64,000 bases of DNA from contig NZ_JABWGV010000001.1 in assembly GCF_013370205.1 (NCBI RefSeq), positions 682,001-746,000 on the forward strand. The letters run 5' to 3'. The position numbers and the translations under genes were made by a program. Of the stretch, positions 1 through 7,900 are shown one piece after another. The notes beneath the pieces are model-generated. The model was not told the origin of the DNA and made no database searches. It saw only the letters and a list, made by a program, of their open reading frames with translations. Every line of letters starts with the position of its first letter. The first letter of the stretch is position 1. Source of the DNA: Qipengyuania atrilutea. Lineage in GTDB: Bacteria; Pseudomonadota; Alphaproteobacteria; Sphingomonadales; Sphingomonadaceae.

Positions 1-324
1 GTCGAGACCTACGATGCGATTTGGGCTCATGCGAGCTTGCATCATCTTCCGCGCGCCGACCTTCGTCCTATCCTCGATGCGGTGCACCGAGCATTGCGAC
101 CCGGTGGCTGGCATTTCGCGAACTACAAGCTGGGCGATCTCGAGCATCCGGAGGAAGGGCGGGACATTTCGGGTCGTTGGGCAAGCTTGCCTTCGCCAGA
201 GTGGCTGGACGCCGTGTATGCCCAAGCGGGTTTTGCGATCGCCGAAAGGCATTCTTATCGCGCTGGCAGCAGCGACGGAACGCGGCGCGACTGGCTCGCC
301 TTGTTTGCGCAGGCGCTGCCCTAG
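1..324 (+). CDS. SAM-dependent methyltransferase, C-terminal part (5' end outside window)
   Basis: An open frame runs from the first base to a TAG stop and encodes the last 107 residues of a protein. It contains a His-Ala-Ser-Leu-His-His-Leu-Pro stretch (residues 10-17 of the fragment) followed by a helix and an RPGG turn. This is how motif post-II/III of class I (Rossmann) SAM methyltransferases usually looks. The SAM-binding glycine loop lies outside the window, so substrate and exact subfamily cannot be named. A downstream in-frame ATG at position 37 exists but lies inside the fold, so the gene is treated as truncated by the window edge. The next gene follows after a 136-bp gap. Confidence 0.7.
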   Translation, partial: VETYDAIWAHASLHHLPRADLRPILDAVHRALRPGGWHFANYKLGDLEHPEEGRDISGRWASLPSPEWLDAVYAQAGFAIAERHSYRAGSSDGTRRDWLALFAQALP

Positions 325-460
325 AACATCACCTTACCGGCGCGAAACAACCGTTCGGCGCGCGTTTTCGCATTAAGCATACCGGTTCATCTGGCGTTGT
401 GGACCTCGAAGCGAGACCGGGAATTGTAAGAAACATATGTAAGTTTTGCCAAGGAACAGG

Positions 461-835
461 ATGATGAAAAAGTTCGCTCTCGCATTCGCCGCCGCCACCA
501 TGATGGTTCCGACCGCTCCCGTGCTCGCAGACCCGCCGCCCCACGCAAAGGCCTATGGCAAGCGCGCCAAGGACCGTATGTACGACGCTCGCGGGCGCTA
601 TTACGAGCCGCGGGTGCTGCGCCGCGACGACCGTGTGTGGCGCGGTGACGACGGGCGTTACTACTGCAAGCGCGATAACGGCACGACGGGTCTCGTCATC
701 GGCGCTGCTGTCGGCGCGCTCGCCGGTCACGAAATCGCTGGCCGCGGCGACCGCACGCTCGGCGCGATCATCGGCGCCGTGGGCGGCGGCCTTCTGGGCC
801 GTGAGATCGACAAGGGCGATCTGAAGTGTCGCTGA
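461..835 (+). CDS. Glycine-zipper 2TM-domain secreted or membrane protein
   Basis: This 124-aa protein has an N-terminal signal peptide (about residues 1-23, ending before DPPPHAK). A basic Tyr/Arg-rich middle contains a short Y-Y-C-K segment near residue 68. A glycine-zipper pair (GLVIGAAVGALAG and LGAIIGAVGGGLLG, about residues 75-110) matches the glycine zipper 2TM domain of outer-membrane or envelope lipoprotein-like proteins. It ends in Lys-Cys-Arg. The start is taken at the first of two adjacent ATGs because an AAGGAACAGG ribosome site lies directly upstream; an upstream TTG in frame lacks one. Function is unknown; an envelope structural role is inferred from the family. It is monocistronic, with a terminator just downstream. 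Confidence 0.8.
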   Translation: MMKKFALAFAAATMMVPTAPVLADPPPHAKAYGKRAKDRMYDARGRYYEPRVLRRDDRVWRGDDGRYYCKRDNGTTGLVIGAAVGALAGHEIAGRGDRTLGAIIGAVGGGLLGREIDKGDLKCR

Positions 836-861
836 TCCACTGACGACGATTGAACTCGAAG

Positions 862-903
862 CGCCGCCGCTCCGCTCGGAACGGCGGCGTTTTCTTTGTT
901 TGT
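862..903 (+). terminator. Rho-independent terminator after the glycine-zipper gene
   Basis: An 8-bp perfect GC stem (CGCCGCCG at 862-869 paired with CGGCGGCG at 882-889) with a 12-nt loop is followed at once by a T-rich run (TTTTCTTTGTTT). It lies 27 bp after the stop codon at 835 and before the SDR gene. Confidence 0.8.
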
Positions 904-955
904 CAGCAAGAGCGCCCTTCCCCCGCCGCCCTCGATCTGCTTTCGTAACTTGGCG

Positions 956-1726
956 ATGAAAGACCGTGCCGTTCTCATCACCGGTGGAGGAAAGCGTATC
1001 GGCGCCGCGACGGCACGGGCGTTCGATGCTGCCGGGTGGCATGTCGTGATCCACTACCGGCGATCGGAGGTGGAAGCGAAGGCGCTCGCACGCACGTTGC
1101 GCTCCGCCGAGATTGTGCAGTGTGACCTTGCCGACGAGGCGGCCAGCGCCGCAATGGTCGAAGAGCTGGCAAGCCGCCTTCCCGACTGGCGCTGCCTCGT
1201 CAACAATGCCTCGATCTTCCTGCCCGACGAAGTTATCGCGCTCGATAGCGCGACGTATGACAAGGTCACGAAGATCAACGCGAAAGCGCCTGCCATGCTC
1301 TCGCAGACCTTTCTGCACCAAGCCCGCTCTACCGTGGGCCGCTGCGTCATCAACGTCACCGATCAGAAGCTCGCGAACCCGAATCCGGACTTCTTCTCTT
1401 ATACGATGAGCAAACACGCACTCGGCGGCGCGATCCGTCCCCTCGCGATGGGGGCGGCGGGCCCGGCTGACCGGGTTTACGGACTTGCACCGGGCGCGAT
1501 CCTGCCGAGCCACGACCAGAGCGAAGCGGAAGCCGAAGCCTCCCACCGAATGAACCTGCTCGGCAGACGGACAGAGGCGGCCGAAATCGCCGACGCGGCG
1601 GTGTTCCTTGCCGAGGGACATCTGGCGAACGGGGAAACGCTGTTCGTCGATTCCGGTCAGCACTTGCTCTCGCAGTCTCGCGACGTCATCTATCTCGCGC
1701 GCGGACAGGAGACAGATCATGGATAA
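956..1726 (+). CDS. SDR family oxidoreductase, pteridine-reductase-like
   Basis: This 256-aa classical short-chain dehydrogenase has a TGGGKRIG cofactor loop (residues 9-16), an NNAS motif (83-86) and a catalytic Y149-x-x-x-K153. The usual catalytic serine position carries Asp (residue 136 in NVTDQ). That Asp-Tyr-Lys arrangement and the GKRIG loop are typical of pteridine reductase/FolM-type SDRs, which reduce dihydropterins or dihydrofolate with NADPH, so that is the inferred role. The start is the ATG at 956; an upstream in-frame codon at 896 would overlap the preceding terminator. The stop overlaps the next gene by 8 bp, so it heads a four-gene operon with a cytochrome b, a molybdoenzyme and Cfa. 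Pterin chemistry next to a molybdopterin enzyme is suggestive but unproven. Confidence 0.85.
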   Translation: MKDRAVLITGGGKRIGAATARAFDAAGWHVVIHYRRSEVEAKALARTLRSAEIVQCDLADEAASAAMVEELASRLPDWRCLVNNASIFLPDEVIALDSATYDKVTKINAKAPAMLSQTFLHQARSTVGRCVINVTDQKLANPNPDFFSYTMSKHALGGAIRPLAMGAAGPADRVYGLAPGAILPSHDQSEAEAEASHRMNLLGRRTEAAEIADAAVFLAEGHLANGETLFVDSGQHLLSQSRDVIYLARGQETDHG

Positions 1727-2429
1727 GACGAAGCGGCACCGGCTCTCGACGCGCGCCTGGCACTGGATCAACCTTCTTTGCGTGGTCATCCTGTTCATGT
1801 CAGGCCTTAACATCTCGAACGCACACCGCTTTCTCTACTGGGGCGACTACGGCTTCCAGCCGAGCGAGGCGTGGCTGGTCGTGCCGCGCTTCCCGGCATG
1901 GGCGACGATCCCCGACTTCTACGATCTCGCGCAGGCGCGCGACTGGCACAATCTGTTCGCCTGGCCGTTCGCCCTCGTTCTCCTGTTCATGTGGGCGGCA
2001 ATGATCTTCAACGGGCACTTCTGGCGCGACATTCGCACGCGCCGGCGCGAATGGCGGCTTGCGTCCATTGCCGAGGATATCAAGGCGCATCTGCGCCTCA
2101 ACTTCGGTCACAGTCCGGGCAAGTACAATTTCCTCCAGAAGCTGAGTTACGGCATCGTATTCGGCGTGCTGCTGCCGGGAATGGTGCTGACTGGGCTGGC
2201 GATCTCTCCGGGCATGGGGCCGTCATATCTGTGGATGATCGAGCTCATGGGCGGGCGTCAGTCGGCGCGCTCTTTCCATTTCATCTTCGCATGGGCCCTG
2301 TTCGCGTTCTTCGTCGTTCATGTGCTTCTCGTTATCCTTGCTGGCCCATACCGGCAGATACGGTCGATGATCACGGGCGCACCGCTGGACAAGGACGCGC
2401 CCACGGCGCAGCAGGAGGCACGGACATGA
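1719..2429 (+). CDS. Cytochrome b561/b6-type membrane protein, partner of the molybdoenzyme
   Basis: This 236-aa integral membrane protein has four main hydrophobic segments (about residues 15-33, 78-98, 142-163 and 187-209). Histidines are placed for haem ligation: H15 in the first helix, H77 at the start of the second, H187 and H201 in the last. The layout fits the Ni/Fe-hydrogenase/thiosulfate-reductase-type cytochrome b family. It overlaps the SDR gene upstream by 8 bp and the molybdoenzyme gene downstream by an ATGA overlap. It is therefore very likely the quinone-side membrane anchor passing electrons to or from that enzyme. The ATG at 1719 was chosen over longer in-frame codons because the protein then begins with the usual basic residues before the His-Trp-Ile-Asn segment. 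Confidence 0.85.
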   Translation: MDKTKRHRLSTRAWHWINLLCVVILFMSGLNISNAHRFLYWGDYGFQPSEAWLVVPRFPAWATIPDFYDLAQARDWHNLFAWPFALVLLFMWAAMIFNGHFWRDIRTRRREWRLASIAEDIKAHLRLNFGHSPGKYNFLQKLSYGIVFGVLLPGMVLTGLAISPGMGPSYLWMIELMGGRQSARSFHFIFAWALFAFFVVHVLLVILAGPYRQIRSMITGAPLDKDAPTAQQEART

Positions 2430-3172
2430 GTGGAATGAACCGGCGCGGATTGCTCGCAGGTGCGGGCGCGCTGTTCCTGTCGGGCTGCGGCAAGGTCGCC
2501 GACAGCGCGGCGGGCCGTTCTGCCTTCGAAGCGGCGCAACGCCTTCATCAAGGGGCGCAGCGTGCGCTTGGTGGCGGAGGCCTCGTCAAGGAATATGCGC
2601 CGAGCGAGATTTCTCCCTACTTTCGCGGCAACGGTTCGGTCGATCCGCAGAACGGCGACTATCAGGCGCAGGCTGCAGCCGGCTTTACGAACTGGCGCTT
2701 GCAGGTCGGCGGACTCGTGGAACGCCCACTTTCGTTTGCGCTCGAAGAGATACGCCGCCTCCCGCAGCGCACGCAAATCACCCGGCACGACTGCGTGGAA
2801 GGCTGGAGCGCGATCGGGCAATGGACCGGACCGCAATTGTCCGTTCTGCTCGAAGCTGCCGGCCTGCGTGACGGGGCGCGGTTCATCGTGTTCCGCTGTG
2901 CCGACAATCTCAACGGACAGGACTATTACGAAAGCGTCGATCTCGACGATGCCTTCCACCCGCAGACGATCGTCGCCCATGCACTCAACGGCGAGCCGCT
3001 GCCGATCAGGAACGGTGCGCCGCTGCGGATGCGGATCGAGCGGCAACTGGGCTACAAGCACGCCAAGTATCTGACCGGCATCGAAGCGGTTGCCTCGCTC
3101 GATACGATCGGCGAAGGCAAAGGCGGCTATTGGGAAGATCGTTCCGATTACCAGTGGTATGCCGGTATCTGA
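2426..3172 (+). CDS. Molybdopterin-dependent oxidoreductase, sulfite oxidase fold, Tat-exported lipoprotein
   Basis: This 248-aa protein starts with a twin-arginine signal (RR at residues 6-7) and a lipobox-like LSGC ending at Cys21, so it is predicted to be exported folded and possibly lipid-anchored. The TRHDCVEGW segment puts Cys123 at the position of the molybdenum-ligating cysteine of the sulfite oxidase/YedY (MsrP) superfamily. It is translationally coupled (ATGA) to the cytochrome b gene, giving a two-component periplasmic reductase/oxidase analogous to, but distinct from, MsrPQ. The substrate cannot be read from sequence; sulfite, methionine sulfoxide or another S/N-oxide are options. 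The start is the ATG at 2426, because an alternative longer frame runs antisense-like through the cytochrome gene. Confidence 0.88.
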   Translation: MSGMNRRGLLAGAGALFLSGCGKVADSAAGRSAFEAAQRLHQGAQRALGGGGLVKEYAPSEISPYFRGNGSVDPQNGDYQAQAAAGFTNWRLQVGGLVERPLSFALEEIRRLPQRTQITRHDCVEGWSAIGQWTGPQLSVLLEAAGLRDGARFIVFRCADNLNGQDYYESVDLDDAFHPQTIVAHALNGEPLPIRNGAPLRMRIERQLGYKHAKYLTGIEAVASLDTIGEGKGGYWEDRSDYQWYAGI

Positions 3173-3193
3173 GGTAAGGTTTAGAGAGGCAGG

Positions 3194-4438
3194 ATGTTCG
3201 ACAAGCTGCTCGACCGCGTGCTGCAAAGTCACATCAAGCGCGGCGTTCTTGAAATAGTACACGCCGACGGCCGCGAAGTTCGCTGCGGCGCTCCCGACCC
3301 GCAATTCGGGAACGTACGTATTCGCTTCACCGACACGCGCGTGGCCCGCGATATCGTGCGCGACCAGTCGCTCGGTGCGGGTGAGGCCTATATGGACGGC
3401 CGGCTCGTGCTCGAACGGGGCGAGATCATGGAACTGGTCGAGATCGTCAAGGGCAATGGCGCGTGGGAAGTCAAACGCCCGGTGCGGCGCGGACTGACCG
3501 GCAAGCTGAAGCTGGCGCTGAAGGCCCGCCTTGCCGAAGCCAATCGGCAGACCAGCGCACGCAGCAACGTTTCCCATCACTACGACATCGGCAACGACCT
3601 CTACCGGATGTTCCTCGACAGCGAACACCTGCAATACAGCTGCGCCTACTGGCCGGAAGACGACATGACGCTGGGCGAGGCGCAGACCGCGAAGCTGGCA
3701 CATATCGCGGCGAAGCTCGCCATCGAGCCGGGGCAGGAAGTGCTCGACATCGGTTGCGGCTGGGGCGGAATGGCGATCTACCTCGCGCGGCACTTCGACT
3801 GCCGCGTACTCGGCATCACGCTTTCCACCGAGCAGCGCGACCTTGCGATCGAGCGCGCGGAAGCGGCCGGTGTATCTGACAAGGTCTCCTTCGAACTGGT
3901 CGACTACCGCGACCTTGCCGCCTATAACCTCAAGTTCGACCGGATCGTGTCGGTCGGCATGTTCGAGCACGTCGGGCGGCCGCAGTTCGATACCTTCTTC
4001 GATTGCTGCGCGCGGCTGCTCACCGGCGATGGCGTCATACTGCTGCACACGATCGGGCGCATGGGCGTGCCGGGTGCGACCGATGCCTTTACTCGCAAGT
4101 ACATCTTCCCTGGCGGCTACATTCCGGCACTGAGCGAAATCGTGAGCGCGAGCGAGCCCTACCGCCTCATTGCGACCGACGTGGAGACAATGCGCCTTCA
4201 TTACGCGCGGACCCTTCGCGCATGGTACGCGAACTGCGCCGCGAACCGCGAAGCCATCGTCTCGCTCTACGACGAACGCTTCTACCGGATGTGGATGTTC
4301 TACCTCTCCGGCGCGACCGCGAGCTTCGAACATGGCGGCATGTGCAACTACCAGGTCCAGTACGCCCGCAACCGCTATGCCCTTCCTTTGACACGCGACT
4401 ACATGCGCGAAGCGGAACTCGGCCTCCTGAAAGCCTGA
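3194..4438 (+). CDS. cfa: Cyclopropane-fatty-acyl-phospholipid synthase family protein
   Basis: This 414-aa enzyme transfers a methylene group from SAM to the double bond of unsaturated acyl chains in membrane phospholipids. An N-terminal lipid-binding region (about 1-120) is followed by HYDIGNDLY (129-137), QYSCAYW around Cys150 and the SAM-binding loop VLDIGCGWGG (183-192). It also has the C-terminal Tyr/Phe-rich MWMFYLSGA segment and a GMCNYQVQ stretch. All are hallmarks of the Cfa/mycolic acid cyclopropane synthase family, and the length is normal. It lies 21 bp after the molybdoenzyme gene and is probably the last gene of that operon. A close SAM-dependent membrane-lipid methyltransferase is a possible alternative. 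Confidence 0.92.
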   Translation: MFDKLLDRVLQSHIKRGVLEIVHADGREVRCGAPDPQFGNVRIRFTDTRVARDIVRDQSLGAGEAYMDGRLVLERGEIMELVEIVKGNGAWEVKRPVRRGLTGKLKLALKARLAEANRQTSARSNVSHHYDIGNDLYRMFLDSEHLQYSCAYWPEDDMTLGEAQTAKLAHIAAKLAIEPGQEVLDIGCGWGGMAIYLARHFDCRVLGITLSTEQRDLAIERAEAAGVSDKVSFELVDYRDLAAYNLKFDRIVSVGMFEHVGRPQFDTFFDCCARLLTGDGVILLHTIGRMGVPGATDAFTRKYIFPGGYIPALSEIVSASEPYRLIATDVETMRLHYARTLRAWYANCAANREAIVSLYDERFYRMWMFYLSGATASFEHGGMCNYQVQYARNRYALPLTRDYMREAELGLLKA

Positions 4439-4507
4439 TCGCGATTGCCCGCCGCGGGTGCCGGTGATAGGCGCGCGCCTTTCGCCAAGCACAGCCGGAG
4501 ACCATCC

Positions 4508-5722
4508 TTGTCCGCCATCCAGAAAGTCGTCCTCGCCTATTCGGGCGGTCTCGATACCAGCGTCATCGCCAAGTGGCTCGAAGTGGAACGCGGCCTTGAG
4601 GTAGTGACGTTCACAGCCGACCTCGGACAGGGCGAAGAGATCGAACCGGCCCGGGAAAAGGCACGTGCGATGGGCATTCCCGACAAGCACATCTTCATCG
4701 AGGATCTGCGCGAAGAATTCGTGCGCGACTTCGTCTTTCCGATGATGCGTGCCAATGCCCGCTACGAAGGCGACTATTTGCTCGGCACCAGCATTGCCCG
4801 TCCGCTTATCTCCAAGCGTCTCGTCGAGATTGCGCACGAGACCGGCGCCGACGCGGTCGCTCACGGCGCAACCGGCAAGGGTAACGACCAGGTCCGCTTC
4901 GAACTCAGCGCTTACGCTCTCGACCCGGACATCAAGGTGATTGCTCCGTGGCGCGAATGGGATCTGACGAGCCGCACCGCGCTCATCGCCTGGGCGGAGA
5001 AGCACCAGATCGCGGTGCCGAAGGACAAGCGCGGCGAAAGCCCGTTCTCGACCGATGCCAACCTGCTGCATACTTCCTCCGAGGGAAAGGTGCTCGAGGA
5101 CCCGTGGGAGGAAACGCCTGACTACGTCTATTCCCGCACCGAGCATCCCGAGGACGCGCCCGATACGCCCGAATATATCGAGATCGGCTTCGAGAAGGGC
5201 GACGGCGTATCGCTTAACGGCGAGGTGATGAGCCCTGCTACCCTGCTCGCTAACCTCAACGAGCTGGGTAGGAAACACGGTATCGGCCGCCTCGACCTCG
5301 TCGAGAACCGCTTCGTCGGCATGAAGTCGCGCGGCATGTACGAGACGCCGGGCGGCGAAATCTATGCTAGAGCACATCGCGGCATCGAGCAGCTCGCCCT
5401 CGACCGGGGTGCGGCGCATCTCAAGGACGAGCTCATGCCCCGCTATGCCGAGCTCATCTACAACGGCCTCTGGTTCAGCCCCGAACGCGAGATGCTGCAG
5501 GCTGCGATCGACCTCAGCCAGGAGAAGGTCGCGGGCACCGTCCGCCTCAAGCTCTACAAGGGCAGCGCCATGGTCGTTGGCCGCAAGTCGCCCCACTCCC
5601 TCTACTCCGAAGCGCATGTTACCTTTGAGGACGATGCGGGAGCTTACGACCAGAAGGACGCGGAAGGCTTCATCAAGCTCAACGCCTTGCGGCTGCGCCT
5701 CCTCGCCAAACGCGACATGTAG
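4508..5722 (+). CDS. argG: Argininosuccinate synthase
   Basis: This enzyme ligates citrulline and aspartate with ATP to give argininosuccinate in arginine biosynthesis. The 404-aa frame begins [17 protein letters not shown], with the PP-motif SGGLDTS at residues 12-18. Family segments such as [30 protein letters not shown] and [10 protein letters not shown] follow in order. A TTG start at 4508 is chosen because a GGAG site lies 7 bp upstream and the protein then has the standard length; no ATG exists near the conserved N-terminus. It stands alone on the plus strand. An inverted repeat (CTTCGGC/GCCGAAG) follows the stop but lacks a clear T run. Confidence 0.97.
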   Translation: MSAIQKVVLAYSGGLDTSVIAKWLEVERGLEVVTFTADLGQGEEIEPAREKARAMGIPDKHIFIEDLREEFVRDFVFPMMRANARYEGDYLLGTSIARPLISKRLVEIAHETGADAVAHGATGKGNDQVRFELSAYALDPDIKVIAPWREWDLTSRTALIAWAEKHQIAVPKDKRGESPFSTDANLLHTSSEGKVLEDPWEETPDYVYSRTEHPEDAPDTPEYIEIGFEKGDGVSLNGEVMSPATLLANLNELGRKHGIGRLDLVENRFVGMKSRGMYETPGGEIYARAHRGIEQLALDRGAAHLKDELMPRYAELIYNGLWFSPEREMLQAAIDLSQEKVAGTVRLKLYKGSAMVVGRKSPHSLYSEAHVTFEDDAGAYDQKDAEGFIKLNALRLRLLAKRDM

Positions 5723-5866
5723 TTCCCACCCTTCGGCTCCGTTTGCCGAAGCCCTGAGTCCGTTTACCGCAGAATCCGTTCGGAGTCCGGTGAACTGAGG
5801 CAGAATTGCGGCAGCCGCCCGGCGCGTTAGTTTTTTGTTCGCCAAACCGCTGATAGCCAAAACGGC

Positions 5867-6388
5867 ATGGACGGGCTTAAAACCAGTTTCGCCGTGCGCG
5901 GTGTGCGCCTTTTCGCACTAGCCGCTCTCGCTGCCACCCCCGCCTCCGCAGAGGCGCCGGTACCGGCAGATCCCTTCGCGCAGCAGTTCGCCGCATTCGG
6001 CGCGCTGCCCGAGGCTCCGGACCCCGTCACCAGCCCCGGTCTCGACGCGGTCGACCTTGACCATTTCGAGCCCGAGATCGAGGAACCGGCCGAGCGCATC
6101 TTCGGCGAAGGCCGCGCCAGCTACTACGGCGCCAAGTTCCACGGCCGCCGCACCGCCAGCGGACAGGCGTTCGACATGCACGCCATGACCGCTGCGCACC
6201 CCTCCCTGCCCTTCGGCTCCCGCGTGCGCGTCACCAACGAGCGCACCGGCAAGAGCGTCATCGTGCGCATCAACGACCGCGGTCCCTTCACCAAGAGCCG
6301 CATCATCGACGTGAGCCGCGCCGCTGCCGAACAGCTCGGCATGGTGCGCTCAGGCCATGCGGACGTGACGCTGGCGCTGCTCGACTAG
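5867..6388 (+). CDS. RlpA-like septal ring protein (double-psi beta-barrel)
   Basis: This 173-aa secreted protein has a signal peptide (about 1-28, ending ASA-EAP), a Pro/Glu-rich linker and an RlpA-type double-psi beta-barrel from about residue 80 to the end. The barrel contains GRASYYGAKFHGRRTASG, the LPFGSRVRVTN strand, INDRGPF and IIDVSRAAAEQLG. This family cleaves or binds peptide-poor glycan at the septum. The SPOR domain of E. coli RlpA is absent, which is common in alphaproteobacteria. No lipobox cysteine is visible, so it is probably soluble in the periplasm rather than a lipoprotein. It is monocistronic. Confidence 0.9.
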   Translation: MDGLKTSFAVRGVRLFALAALAATPASAEAPVPADPFAQQFAAFGALPEAPDPVTSPGLDAVDLDHFEPEIEEPAERIFGEGRASYYGAKFHGRRTASGQAFDMHAMTAAHPSLPFGSRVRVTNERTGKSVIVRINDRGPFTKSRIIDVSRAAAEQLGMVRSGHADVTLALLD

Positions 6389-6395
6389 CGCGCCC

Positions 6396-7217
6396 TCACC
6401 CGGCGGCATCCTCCGCCGCCTCCGCCTCCTCCATTTCCGAGAGCAAGCGCTCCACCTCGGGGTAATGCACGCAGTCGCGGCACTCGGGCCAGCGCGGCGC
6501 ATCGCAGCACGGCCCCGTCCCCTCGCCCCCGTTCACCACCGGAGCCGGCCCGTCCGCCGTCATCTCCCAGTGGGGCCGCCCGCGGTCCGCGCCATGCTCC
6601 GCGCCGGGACAGTCGCAGGGCGCTTCGAGCGGATCGGCGTCCGCCGTTTCCCTACAGGATGGAACGGGTGGAACACCCCCCTGAGGCAATCCCGCGCCCT
6701 CCCCTTCGCACGCCTGGTCGGGCAGTTCGCGCCCCTCCTCCAGCGCCTCGATCGCCTCGTCGAGCGCGTAGAGCGCCGCGGTCACATCCTCCCGTTCCTC
6801 GAGCCGGTCGAGGCGCGCCAGATGCGCCAGCAGCAGCCGGTCGGAAAAGCGGCGGCGGCGCGCCACCTCCTCCCCGTGGTAGAAGACCTGCTCCTCCCAC
6901 CCGTCGATCGCCCGCTCGGCCAGCACGCTTTCCGCATGGGTGCGCGCGGCGAGCAGCGCCGCATCCCAGTGGTTCGCGAAAGCGGGCGCGCGGCGGCGGG
7001 CGCGGTAGGCGGTCTGCGGCGAAACCGAGGCGGCGCGGCAGGCGAGCCGGACATTGCCGAACTCGGCCAGCTTGGCGAGGAAGGCAGCCTGCGCGCGCGG
7101 AGTGAGGACGGTGTGGCGCGCCCTCTCAGCGGAAGTGGGAACCGGTTCCGCGCCCGGAGAGGGCGCATCGGGGGCGCCGTGGGGACCGGCGGGCTGGATG
7201 GTGGTGAGGGCGTTCAT
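6396..7217 (-). CDS. HTH protein resembling a phage terminase small subunit, with Cys-rich tail
   Basis: This 273-aa protein has a helix-turn-helix region at about residues 45-85 (FGNVRLACRAASVSPQTAYR, then RAPAFANHWDAAL). That pattern resembles the DNA-binding N-terminus of terminase small subunits. The helical middle is charged. The C-terminal third is rich in Pro, Gly and Cys (CDCPGAEHG, GPCCDAPRWPECRDC) and could bind metal; that is inference. No large terminase or portal gene is adjacent, so it is either a domesticated phage gene or a lookalike. The ATG at 7217 was chosen; an upstream in-frame start at 7427 lies in poorly coding DNA. It converges with rlpA, with only 7 bp between their ends. 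Confidence 0.7.
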   Translation of the reverse strand: MNALTTIQPAGPHGAPDAPSPGAEPVPTSAERARHTVLTPRAQAAFLAKLAEFGNVRLACRAASVSPQTAYRARRRAPAFANHWDAALLAARTHAESVLAERAIDGWEEQVFYHGEEVARRRRFSDRLLLAHLARLDRLEEREDVTAALYALDEAIEALEEGRELPDQACEGEGAGLPQGGVPPVPSCRETADADPLEAPCDCPGAEHGADRGRPHWEMTADGPAPVVNGGEGTGPCCDAPRWPECRDCVHYPEVERLLSEMEEAEAAEDAAG

Positions 7218-7436
7218 GGATCGGGTTCCCTGGTTCGGGCGCGAGGCCGGACGGAATTGGAAACCTGCCTGCGTATAGTGGCGCGGGCATGTAGGACAGC
7301 GCGGCAAAACTGTGGCGGTGCGCGGCTTATCCGCTCGATAAATGTTAGCACCGGTAGCCCAAACTTCGCGGTCCGCGTTGTTCGGAAAGGCCCGCGCGCG
7401 TCCGCGGGCGTTGCAAGCGAAGGACACCGCGCCGCC

Positions 7437-7712
7437 ATGTTCACCCAGCTCAATCCCCCGCTACCCGTAACCGTGCTCGACCGAGGCAAAGGGCTGGCGC
7501 TGGCGGTGATCGACTACGGGCCGGAGCACAATCTGCTGTGGGTCACCGCGCTCGACGAAAGTGGCGAGATCTGGTGCGCGCCCAACCCGAAGGTGCGGAT
7601 GCAGGAGAACTGGTCGATGGGGCGGGCGAAGATGGGTGCTAAAGGCGCTTCGCTACTGACTAGCACAGCGCCGAAGGCGCAAGCGGGAACGACGGAATGG
7701 GAAGGCCAATAA
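7437..7712 (+). CDS. Small conserved-looking hypothetical protein
   Basis: This 91-aa protein starts MFTQLNPPLPVTVLDRGKG and has a compact beta-rich core (LALAVIDYGPEHNLLWVTALDESGEIW) without signal peptide or membrane helix. I do not assign a family. It is divergent from the HTH gene at 7217, with about 220 bp of intergenic DNA between them. Its last 25 residues (from about KMGAKGASLL) look unlike the tidy core and adjoin the AT-rich patch, so the 3' end may have been altered by an insertion. A longer in-frame upstream extension exists but is antisense to the HTH gene and is rejected. Confidence 0.6.
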   Translation: MFTQLNPPLPVTVLDRGKGLALAVIDYGPEHNLLWVTALDESGEIWCAPNPKVRMQENWSMGRAKMGAKGASLLTSTAPKAQAGTTEWEGQ

Positions 7713-7838
7713 TTAAGTCCGAATTTCGATTAAAGCGGATCGGTAATTTCTAGGATCGGAGTGCAACAGTTAGCGTGTTTCCTTACGAAATAAAATTTAG
7801 ATGTATCGAACATACCGGTGAAAAAAGCTTCTTTCACA

Positions 7839-7867
7839 TTGACTTGGCTCGTTAGCGCTTTTTAACT
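7839..7867 (+). promoter_or_regulatory. Putative sigma70-type promoter of the two-gene accessory operon
   Basis: TTGACT (7839-7844), a 17-nt spacer and TTAACT (7862-7867) lie 34 bp before the ATG at 7901. The preceding 150 bases are AT-rich. The match is by eye only. Confidence 0.4.
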
Positions 7868-7900
7868 TTCCTACAACAGGAAGTTTTTGGAGAAGCAAGA

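Noticed and set aside
5723-5780. Inverted repeat after argG as a terminator
   Set aside because: The stem CTTCGGC/GCCGAAG is present but no T run follows on either strand, so a terminator call is not supported.
2318-5860. A 1180-codon minus-strand open frame
   Set aside because: It lies antisense to the cytochrome, molybdoenzyme, cfa and argG genes and reflects high GC third positions; no protein family is visible.
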